From the NCBI GenBank assembly GCA_038380795.1, contig CM076259.1:27882977-27946976 (forward strand): DNA of 64,000 bases. Direction: 5' to 3'. The notes beneath the pieces are model-generated. The model saw nothing but the letters and a program-made list of their open reading frames with translations. It was not told the origin of the DNA and did no database searches. A program made the translations under genes and the position numbers. Of this stretch, positions 10,001 to 18,526 are shown piece after piece (within the stretch, counting starts at the first letter, position 1; every line of letters begins with the position of its first letter). This stretch comes from Pyrocephalus nanus. Taxonomy: Eukaryota > Chordata > Aves > Passeriformes > Tyrannidae.

Positions 10001-12698
10001 ACACCTGAAACACAAATACAGCAAGAAGAGTAGTACCAAGCGCAGGGTGTTCCCGTGCACTCCAGAAGTGAAGGACAACTGCTCTTCACAGCGTGGGGGA
10101 GGCACTGCCTAAGCCCAGCTCCAAACCATGAACATCGACACCGCCTCTGAGTAACACCGCGTATCCATAGCTACACATCACATTTTCAAAACTGCATTAC
10201 AGCTTATTTACAGTCACTACTATGCAATCAACATTGCAGAAATAAAAAACCTTGAAAGCATCTTTGGCTTTCACATCCCACCACATCTCGTTCCACAGTT
10301 CCCACACGTTTTGGCAATAAGCATTTCCTTCTCCACCTTGAATCTGCCACTGTTTGCAGGCTGTCTCCTCATAATTATATTCCAACATGGAAAAACAGTG
10401 ACCACACGATTTGTTACTTCTCTGTTGTGGCCACTACATTCTTTTTAGCCACCTCGGATGGGTGTTGCTGAGAGATATTTTGATTTATTTCACGTTTAAC
10501 TTGCCAGCACCTTTTTCAGGCAGGCTGACAAGTCCTGCATCAAATACTGACTTAAACAGAAACTATTGCTACAGTATCACATGCTTGGCCAGTCTAGCAT
10601 TTGCATTTACTTTTGCTGCAGCTGTTTCTGAGCAGCACTTGAAAATAATGACACAAACTTTCACTGTGAGAACTTGCGAGTATATAACTGCATAGAAGCA
10701 CTTCATTTTCTTCTGATTATCAACCTCTGCAATACACATCCCTTCACAGTGACCAACACTAGTAAGGATACGTGACAAGAAAGCAAATTCAATTCAGTTT
10801 GTTCTAAAGTTTCAGACACTATGGAATTATTCTTCTCCAAGATCATAAATGCCTAACAGCCTTTGCTTCCAATAAACCTGAACCCCTCATAGATGCTCTT
10901 TGCTGTCATATCCTTTCCACTCATTCTTTCCACAAGTGACAATGAACAAATCCCTCCAGTGCACACCATGTGGAGAGCACAAAACCCTAATGTCCCTGCT
11001 CCAGCTCAGTTCTCACAACAAAACTCGGGACACTTAGTTCCTATCTTCGCCTTTTTTATCATGGATCAGAAACTACTTAAGAGATGCTTTGTACTTCAGT
11101 TGACAACTTTTCTTCTTTCGAAGTCTACTGATCCTGCAGGATCTCCTCTAAAGCCTTTGAAAAGAAGAGCAGGACCTCCTTGCTCCCTCAGCTGCCACAG
11201 GTGTTGAGCACTCTCAGAATCCTTGGCAATCAAATTATCAGAACACAAACTTTCAGACACAGGCATTTTTAGGCTAAATATTTCTATTACTTTGCAACAC
11301 CCCACCCTCCAGATGACACTCTAATTTTTTTTAATCAGCGTATGCAGAGGCAGTTCAGACGATGGATCCAGGCTCTTCTTGGTGGTGCCAATCAAAGGCA
11401 CAAGACCAATGGGCAAAAACTGATGCACAGGAAGTTCCACCCAAACGCGAGAAAGAAATTCTTTTAGAATCCAATGACCCAACCTCAGTATTTGTATTGG
11501 AATCAAGCTGCAAGTGGGACACAGCACCACACTCTTTCCACTTGGATGCACCGTCCACCAGCCTGAGACGTTTCTCCTTTGCCTGTTTCAACACTCCCCA
11601 CAACCCTGGTTCAGCAGTTTCTCTGTGACCCAAGTACAAGCCTGCCCCAGGCAGGGCTCACCTGTGCCCTCTGTGTGATGAGCTGGGAGGCATTGAACTT
11701 GGCCACCACGCTCTTGAGCACCTCGTTGACGATGGAGGGCAGGACCCGCTCCTCGTAGTCCAGCCCCAGGCGCTGGTACATGCTGGGCAGCTCAGCCGCG
11801 TTGGGGCGGGTCAGCACCCGCAGGGAGATGTTCACCATCTGCAGGTCTGGGGGGAGACACAAGGGCACAGGTGAGGAGGCTACAGGGAAGCCAGAGAGTG
11901 GCCCTTCATGAGGGACTGCAGCGACAGGTACAGGATAATGGGTATGAATTGGAAGAGGGGGAATTTAGACTGGACAGTAGGAAGGAATTACTTATTGGAA
12001 GTTGGTGACACACTGGCACAGGTTGCCCAGAGAGGTCGTGGATGTCCCATCCCTGCCAGTGTTCAAAGTCAGGCTGGATTAGGCCTTTAAGCAACCCGGT
12101 CTAGTGGAAGGTGCCCCTGCCCATGGTTGGGACTAGACAAAACTTTCAGATTCATTTCAACCCCCATCATGCCTTGATTCCATGCAGGGGACCGGCGCTG
12201 CGGCAGGACTCCCGTTCCCTCTTTCCCTCCTGCCTCGTGGCCTCTCTCTCTCACCTTTGGAGCCGGTGGGGGAGGAGATTTTCCGCGGGCGCGCTCGGAT
12301 GTCGTAGATGATGGGATACTGGAACCAGGGGATCCTGCGGGAGGCGGAGGCGCGTTACGGGAGCGGGCACCCGCGGGGCCGGGCAGGGAGCGGGGGGGCC
12401 GTGCCCTACCTGAAGTGCAACCCCTCGGCCAGGATGGTGTCCTGCTGCACGCCGCCGATGCGGTTGAAGAAGATGGCGCGCTGGCCGCCCTCCACTGCGG
12501 GGAGAGAGCGGGGGCTTGGTCAGCGAGGGCGGCGGGCGCGGGGGGCACAAGGGGGCGGGATGGGCACTCACCGATGAACACGGATTCGCGCACGCCGTAG
12601 GCCAGGGCGCCGGCGCCCAGTAGCAGCTTGAGCGCGGTGCCGACGCCGCGGGGCCCGGCCGGCAGCCGCCCCGCTAGGTCCTTCAGGTTCTGCGCCAT
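7097..12698 (-). CDS. PHB2: Prohibitin-2
   Basis: Ten coding exons on the minus strand: 12572-12698, 12410-12494, 12255-12334, 11662-11846, 9875-10004, 9303-9406, 8800-8877, 8183-8259, 7948-7953 and 7097-7127, giving 903 nt and 300 aa (human 299). PHB2 forms ring complexes with PHB1 in the inner mitochondrial membrane, stabilises respiratory-chain proteins, controls OPA1 processing and acts as a mitophagy receptor. The protein starts [19 protein letters not shown] hydrophobic segment ([12 protein letters not shown]) anchors it, followed by the PHB domain with the LC3-interacting motif YQRL, then an Ala/Glu/Lys/Gln-rich coiled coil ([17 protein letters not shown]). The tail is [17 protein letters not shown]. 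The start was chosen because it matches the family N terminus; the frame is open further upstream. Intron 6 is of the AT-AC type and exon 9 is only 6 nt. The gene is head to head with EMG1. Confidence 0.95.
7948..7953 (-). other. PHB2: PHB2 6-nt microexon
   Basis: On the minus strand AGGAAG is preceded by a T/C-rich tract and CAG, and followed by the donor GTAAGG. Exon 8 ends in AG and exon 10 begins with TGAC. Direct joining would give FT-S-DS; inserting the six bases gives AGA GGA AGT GAC (FT-RGS-DS), which restores the conserved prohibitin-2 sequence FTRGSDS. Frame is kept either way. Confidence 0.8.
8878..9302 (-). other. PHB2: AT-AC (U12-type) intron of PHB2
   Basis: No GT-AG pair joins exons 6 and 7 correctly. 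Read on the minus strand, the intron begins ATATCCTGC (U12 consensus ATATCCTT) and ends TCTGTAC. About 20 nt before the end is TTCCTTAAC, a perfect U12 branch-site match. Using these ends gives ...[15 protein letters not shown], exactly the prohibitin-2 sequence. This marks splicing by the minor spliceosome. Confidence 0.88.
11345..11639 (-). ncRNA. Candidate structured intronic RNA (possible scaRNA12-like)
   Basis: Segment of PHB2 intron 4, about 270-295 nt, read on the minus strand. It contains several self-complementary stems: CAAGTGG with CCACTTG around a 19-nt loop, GATTCCAAT with ATTGGATTC (8 of 9 pairs), and GTGCC with GGCAC. An H-box-like AAAAGA follows the second stem, and an ATA lies close to the 3' edge. 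In mammals PHB2 hosts the 270-nt H/ACA scaRNA SCARNA12 (U89). The host gene, strand, length and hairpins agree, but I could not compare the sequence with a known SCARNA12, so this is an inference. Confidence 0.35.
11900..12165 (+). mobile_element. CR1 LINE 3' fragment in PHB2 intron 3
   Basis: CR1 tail in plus orientation, antisense to PHB2, with phrases such as 'aatttagactggacagtagg', 'gcacaggttgcccagagagg' and 'ctttaagcaacccggtctag'. It ends close to 'cagattcatttcaaccccca'. It fills most of the 408-bp intron between exons 3 and 4. Confidence 0.85.
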
Positions 12699-12953
12699 GG
12701 CCGCGCCGCCGCCCCCGCCAGGAAGGACACCGGAAGGAGGCACCGCCGCCGCGCTCCGGCGGGAAACCACGGCGCCGGGACCGCCGCCAGGGCCCCCTCC
12801 CGCCCCCAGCGCCCGCCTTCCGGCCCGGCGAGCGCGACGCCCCGGAAGTGGGTCCGGCCGGAGCCAGATGAAGGGCGCGCCCCGGGCGCCATCTTGGGTG
12901 GCCGCTGCAGGCGGGGCGGGGCCGGGGCGGGGCCGGCTATGCCGCGTGACAAA
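12699..12953. promoter_or_regulatory. Bidirectional CpG-island promoter PHB2/EMG1
   Basis: Only 255 bp separate the two divergent start codons. The interval is very GC-rich. It has an ETS/GABP-type site CCGGAAGTG at 12842-12850, further CCGGAA/TTCCGG cores, and a YY1-type site GCCATCTTG at 12888-12896. A second YY1-like AAAATGGCGGC overlaps the EMG1 start codon. ETS plus YY1 without a TATA box is the usual form of a bidirectional housekeeping promoter. The same head-to-head arrangement exists in mammals. Confidence 0.8.
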
Positions 12954-15900
12954 ATGGCGGCGCCCAGGAGGCCACGTGGGGATGAGGAGAAGGATGAAGA
13001 GCTCCCGTTGGAAGCGAAGCGACTTCGCGGGCAGCGACGGCTCCTGGTGGTGCTGGAGGGGGCGAGTCTGGAGACTGTGAAGGTGCGGGCGTCGGGGGGG
13101 TTCGGCTGCGCCGCGGGCGCCCTCCTCCCTCGCCGTCCAACCTGTCCGTGCTTTGGCCGTAGGTGGGGAAGACGTTTGAGCTGCTCAACTGCGACAAGCA
13201 CAAGGCGATGCTGCTGCGGATCGGCCGGGACCCCGGGGAGGTGCGGCCTGACATCACTCATCAGGTACTCGCTGGGCCCGGCAGCGCCGGTGCCATCGGG
13301 GCAGCCCCGCAGCCGGCCTGGGCAGATCGCCCCTCGGGGCTGCGGGCCTGCTTGTGCTGCCCAACAGGCCGTATTTCTTTAAAAAGGAGTCTGTGCAGCA
13401 GCAGGGGAAGACGTTGGGACCTAATCAACAAGCAGGGAGATTTAATCCGTGAAGCAGATAGCATCTAATAAGCAAGCTCTAAGTGATGCCCATGTGTTAG
13501 GAAAACAAATTTTAGGGCTTGACGTGCTTCAGTGATTTCGGAGCTGGTGGAGGAAGTTAACACACCTTAGGGAGAAGGATGTACCGCTGGTAATGGGCAG
13601 AATTTACGGGCAACAAGGACATTTGGCAGGACTTCCAAGATAAGGAAGAAACTAATAAAACCAGCTCGATAATTTTGCTGAAATCAGCTCCGAGTGGATA
13701 GAAAGTAATTCTACCATGGGTTATCTGCGACCACCGACCTAACAGAAGAGAGAAACTGAGCATGGGGACTAACTGGCATGAGAAGTGGGGGAATAATTAA
13801 TCAATAGAAGCTAAAATACCGATTAATAAGAGAACTATGTTCCTTTTAGCCAATGAACACTCATTCCATTGTTTGCTAAAATGTATAAATAGTTAAAAGT
13901 TTTGATAACCTGCACACATGTTGGGTGGAGGATGCCCCACGTGCCTCAGCACTGAATAATGTCTGCTTTCTGACCTAATAAATGGGTTGGAGGGTTTATT
14001 TCTCGGTTTTCAGTGACACTTGTGCCCTTGGAACTCAGGGGGTGAGTTTGGCTTCCTATGTTGTGCTTGTAGCTTTTAGGTTTAGCCACTGTTTGGGTCT
14101 GGGCTTGCTGTCTTAGCATTATGGTAGAACTCCAGTAGTCAGATGAACTTGCAGCCTTAACATCGGTCCCTTCTGCAGTCGTGGGACCTAACCCTCAGTT
14201 TACCCAAGAATCCTCTCTTGTTCATTTCTGTTTCCACTTCTGTGTGTTTTTCACTTTCAGAGTCTCCTGATGCTCATGGACAGCCCCCTGAATCGGGCTG
14301 GTCTCCTGCAGGTTTATATCCATACCCAGAAGAATGTTCTAATTGAAGTCAATCCCCAAACCAGAATCCCAAGAACTTTTGATCGGTTCTGCGGTCTTAT
14401 GGGTAAGTGATTCAAAATTTATATCAGCCACAGAATCATGCAGGAAGGTGGCTAGGAGAGGAAAAACTTTGTGAGAAGTCAAAAAGTGGCACCAACCTTA
14501 AAATGTGAAACTAAGAAAAAAAGCAGAGAAGTGAAACCATCCGTGATGTTCCAGGGTGCATACTCCAACTGTGTGCTCCTTAGCACAGTGATGAGTTCCT
14601 GCAGGAGGCTGTGCTACCAGCAAAATAACTTGCTGGTCAGTATTTCTTAAGACTGCTTCAGGCAGTGCTGGGAAGTCTAAAGGTAGACTTCTTGTGTACC
14701 TCAACTCTGTTCTCCAGGCACAGCAGGGGATTCTTCCAGCAAAAGAACTGACAGCTTGTTTTCTTCTCTTGTTTTCTCTTGTCAGTTCAGCTGCTGCATA
14801 AGCTCAGTGTTCGAGCAGCTGATGGGCCTCAGAAATTGCTGAAGGTAAGCATTCTTTACCTGTTCACAGCTAATGTTGCAATACTCTAGTTCTGTGTCCT
14901 ACAGTAATGTAGGAGGGATTTTTGGGGAGGTTTTTTTTGGTTAGTGTCCTGGTTGCAGAGAGGGGATGGAGCATAGGGGTGGGTGGGTGGGTATGGCCAC
15001 TATTCCATACCACCCCTGTCACTGCACGGGGCTGGCATCTGCTGTGAGAGCTGCTGCAGGAAAGGAACCCCAAACACTGCTGTCCTTGGAGCTGAGGGAT
15101 CTGTTTCCTTGTGCGAGCCTGATTGCTGTGGCTGGGCACTGACATTGGATAAAGTGCAGGGATTAAGGTCTTAACATGATATTGGATTCCTTGGATGAAG
15201 AATTATCTTTGCTGCTGGAAACACCAGAGAAGCAGCAGCCTAAGGAAGATGGTGATAATAATGATGTCATCATCTTGGCAGAGAAGGCTTTGCCCCGGCC
15301 AGCACATCTCCCTGAGGAAACGGGTCAGCAGGCAAGGATAGACAACAAGCAGCCAGGCCTGGCCTTCCTCGCTCAGTGCTCCCTCAAACTTGGCTCAAGT
15401 ATTAATGCCAGAACAAGGAGCTACTGGGCAGGAGCAGGACCTTACTGCACTGCTCATCAGAGACAGAAGCAAGATTTCCAGGTGAAGAAGGAATATACTG
15501 AAGAATATATTGAAGAATTAATCATTATCAAGAACTGCTATGACTTAAGTGTACTTTGTACATCCAGATTACCCAAAAAAAGGCAGAGTTGTCTTAGATC
15601 CCAGCAGCATCCTGCTTGCCAGCCGAGACAAGGCTCACCACACCACAGAGAACATGGAAGAGTTTGTGTACAAGGTCTGGGAATGGCAGTGGCTCATATG
15701 ATGTGTTGCCTGACTGGCTCAAGGACAGAAGTTACCTCCTGCATGGACACAGGTCCCCTATGCCCTCCTTCCACACCTGCTTCAAGAGCATCTTCCAGAT
15801 TCCCACTGAAGCTGGCAACATCTGGACACACCTGCTGGGATTTGTTCTGTTCCTCTGTCTGGATATCCTGACCATGTTGCTGCCCAATGTGTACTTTGTG

Positions 15901-17604
15901 GCTCCTCTCCAGGAGAAGGTGGTGTTCAGGGATATTTTTCCTAGAAGCAGTGCTATGCCTCAGCTTCTCCTGGATTTTCAACACTGCCTACAGTCACTCA
16001 GAGAAGGTCTCACATGCTTTTTTGAAGTCAGATTATTCAGGAATTGCAGTGCTGATGATGGGGAGCTTCATCTGGTGGCTCTACTATTTGTCTACTGCTC
16101 CCCACAGCCAAGACTTACCCACCCCTCCATCATCTGCGTCTTGGGCATCTCTGCTGTCATCGTGGCCTCAAGCAAAGGCAAACCCATCTGTGGGATTGTT
16201 TTTGCTCACAGACCTGGGTGCAACTGGTGAGTAATGCAGAGGGACAGGGAAACACGATGTGTACCTCAAGGGGATTTGATTTTCGGTTGAGAACAGTCTG
16301 TAGTGTTGAATTGTGTATGTAATATTGGTTGCTGAATGACAGTGTCCTATGTTACATCATAACTACTGTGGACAATGAGGATGGACTGTTTTAGTCACGC
16401 CAGCTGGGAGCTCCTAGTGCAGTTTGCAACCAGCTGACAACAGCTGCTTGTTTGAAACAAACAATGGACCTAGCTAAGTGGCCTTACCTCTACACCCCTG
16501 TCAACTTTCTCCTTTCTGTAGGTGATTAAAAATCCAGTCAGTGACCACCTGCCCGTGGGCTGTGTGAAGATTGGTACCTCCTTTGCGGTGTCAAAGGTGA
16601 CGGATCTGCGTGAGCTCGTTCCTGCAGCAGAGCCAGTTGCCATTGTAGTGGGAGCTTTTGCCCACGGTTCGGTAAGTGTGTGTATCCCTCATTTGGAGTT
16701 GTAAAGATCTTTATCAGCATAATTTCAGTCTTGTTCTGAGCACGGAGATTTTTATCTGCCCTTTTTTTCGGCTTGGTTTCCCCCCCTGCCCAGCTCCCCA
16801 TTTTCTCTCCAGACAGGCTTGTCAAAAAAGGCCCAGTACTGCAACACTTGGGACTGTTCTCCCTCCTAAGAGGGGGCATTAGTGAGGGCTAACAGTTGTC
16901 CTGCTGGAGAAATACTGTGCCACTCCAACTAATGAAATCACAGAATTGTTAGGGTTGGAAGGGACCTCTGGAGATCATCTAGACCAACCTCACCTGCCAA
17001 GGCAGGGTCACCTAGGGCAGGTTACACAGGAGCATGTTCAGGTGGGTTTTGAATGTTTCCAGAGAGGTAGACTCCATGACCTCCCTGAGCAGCCTGTTTC
17101 AGTGCCACCCTCAATGTAAAGAAATTCTTCCTCATATTGAGGTGGAATTTTTTGTGTTTTAGTTTATGACCATTATCCCTTGTCCTGTCACCCGGCACCA
17201 CTGAAAAGAGTCTGGCACCATCCCCTTGGCACCCACCTTTGAGATATTTATATGCATTGATGAGATCCCCTCTGAGTCTCCTCTTCTCTAGACTAAACAG
17301 GCCCAGCTCCTGCAGTCTCTCCTTAAGAGAGATGCTCCAGACCCCTCATCATCTTTGTGGCCCTCCACTGGACCCTGTCCAGTAGCTACTTCTCTTTCTT
17401 GTACTAATGGAGATAGTTGGGGCTCAAGGAAAACTTGCAGCTTGATTTTTTTTTCTTTTTTTTTTTTTTTTTATCCCTCTTTTCTCTCAGGTCAATGTTG
17501 ACTATACAGAAAAGATGGTCTCCATCAGCAACTATCCCCTCTCTGCTGCCCTGACGTGTGCTAAAATTACCACTGCCTTTGAGGAAGTCTGGGGAGTAGT
17601 ATGA
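12954..17604 (+). CDS. EMG1: 18S rRNA (pseudouridine-N1) methyltransferase Nep1/EMG1
   Basis: Six coding exons: 12954-13082, 13163-13264, 14261-14402, 14786-14844, 16522-16671 and 17491-17604; 231 aa (human 244, the difference being at the N terminus). EMG1 is a SPOUT-class methyltransferase that makes N1-methylpseudouridine in helix 31 of 18S rRNA, and it is also needed for small-subunit assembly in the nucleolus. Visible motifs are [28 protein letters not shown] (holding the Asp altered in human Bowen-Conradi syndrome), [20 protein letters not shown], the SAM-site glycine stretch VVGAFAHG, and [14 protein letters not shown] near the end. An in-frame ATG 15 bp upstream (12939, MPRDK) exists, but the chosen ATG has the better Kozak context (aaaATGG) and matches the family start MAAP. 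Introns 2, 4 and 5 carry a solo LTR, a retropseudogene and a CR1. Confidence 0.95.
13495..14018 (+). mobile_element. Solo LTR of an avian endogenous retrovirus
   Basis: A 524-bp unit in EMG1 intron 2 begins TGTTAGG and ends TGACA, as LTRs do (TG...CA). It contains a TATA box (TATAAAT, 13884-13890), a polyadenylation signal (AATAAA, 13977-13982) and a T/G-rich downstream stretch in the expected U3-R-U5 order. Its sequence resembles an ERV LTR family that I recall from bird genomes. No internal viral genes are present next to it. A clear target-site duplication was not found, so the ends are approximate. Confidence 0.75.
15176..15615 (+). other. Unassigned open stretch upstream of the ADIPOR1 retrocopy
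   Basis: The open frame begins [20 protein letters not shown] and stays open into the ADIPOR1-like part. It includes an acidic run ([14 protein letters not shown]) and [19 protein letters not shown]. It does not match what I know of the ADIPOR1 N terminus, so it may be parent 5' UTR, a second retrocopy fused to it, or chance. I do not recognise it. Confidence 0.3.
15620..16215 (+). pseudogene. ADIPOR1P: Processed pseudogene of adiponectin receptor 1
   Basis: Intronless similarity to ADIPOR1 inside EMG1 intron 4. Segments in three frames read [16 protein letters not shown], then [52 protein letters not shown] and APLQEKVVF, then [20 protein letters not shown] and [13 protein letters not shown], then [11 protein letters not shown]. 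The wording (LGFVLFL.LGILTML) favours ADIPOR1 over ADIPOR2. At least three frameshifts and loss of the region after the fourth to fifth membrane helix show that it is dead. Exons that are separate in the parent are continuous here, which indicates retrotransposition. No poly(A) tail is left because the copy is 3'-truncated. It lies in the same orientation as EMG1. Confidence 0.82.
16935..17395 (-). mobile_element. CR1 LINE 3' fragment in EMG1 intron 5
   Basis: The + strand shows the reverse complement of a CR1 tail: 'gggttggaagggacctctgg', 'agcagcctgtttcagtgcca', 'gatgagatcccctctgagtc', 'ggcccagctcctgcagtctc'. About 460 bp, minus orientation, well preserved, followed by an independent T-rich tract that forms the pyrimidine tract of the last EMG1 exon. 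Confidence 0.92.
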
Positions 17605-17825
17605 GCTCCTGCTGCTAGTGCTGTCATGGTGGACTTCTGTACAGTGACTCCATGTTCTGGAAAAGCTCTTTTAATTAGGTGTGGACCTGGTGCAACTTTC
17701 TGCTCTTGGAAAGGAAAAGGCTTCAACTTTGTCCTTGTAGCTTTTGGAGCACTGAGACTTTTTAAACGGACTGTGCCCCACTGACCCTTTTTCCTCCTAT
17801 TAAATATATCTTTTGATTTAAAAGT
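17605..17825 (+). other. EMG1: EMG1 3' UTR with ATTAAA signal
   Basis: Short 3' UTR. ATTAAA at 17799-17804 is followed by a T/G-rich region, so cleavage is expected near 17820. The gene converges on LPCAT3, whose stop codon is about 700 bp away. Confidence 0.7.
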
Positions 17826-18526
17826 GCTTGTGAATTTTACTTTCTCATGTTTCATACGTGGGCAGGCCGGATCCCTTTATAGCAGGGACTTGGCCCAAAT
17901 TTGTCATGGAAGTGAAATTCTTAGCTGTGCCCTGCTCACCCTGGTGTCACTCAGTCCTGTAGAATCACCTTGCTCGGTGGCATGTGACAGTTCACACTCC
18001 CACACCGAGGCACCCAAGAGGAAAGGAGCTGAAGCCGATGTGAAAAAGACCAGGAGCAATTTTTATCTTAGATGACAAACGTAGAAAAGTCAGAAGGTGG
18101 CTCCAATCCAACGCAGCACCTGCCGTGAGTGTGGTACAATCGTCTGGTATCAGCGGAGAGACACGAGTGCCGGCCTCAGGGCGGCAGAGATAAGGCAACG
18201 GACAGAAGGTGGAGGGTCTCAAGGAGGCCTACTTGGATCCCCTCCTTCCGGGTCTCTGACCCTGTGCTTTCTCCTTCCCCCTCCTCGCGTTGAAAAAAAG
18301 TCATACTTCAACACAGCAAACTTGGCAGGTGATGCTTTGCTTCCGGAGTGTTAAATCAACTCCTACAAATGCACAGGTGGTACAATCTGAAAAAGAAAGG
18401 TGCTATATTTGTTTTGGTTGATTTTATGTTTGCCTTTTGCCTTTGGCTGTAGCATTGCTGCCCCACTTCACCTCCTAGTCCAAGCGCAGGGTTCCCTCTA
18501 CCTAGCACAACCTTACCTTTTGGCTG
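17826..18526 (-). other. EMG1-LPCAT3 convergent gap, includes LPCAT3 3' UTR
   Basis: Sequence between the two converging genes. Part of it must be the LPCAT3 3' UTR, but no canonical AATAAA or ATTAAA on the minus strand was found, so the 3' end of LPCAT3 cannot be placed. No other feature is seen. Confidence 0.4.
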
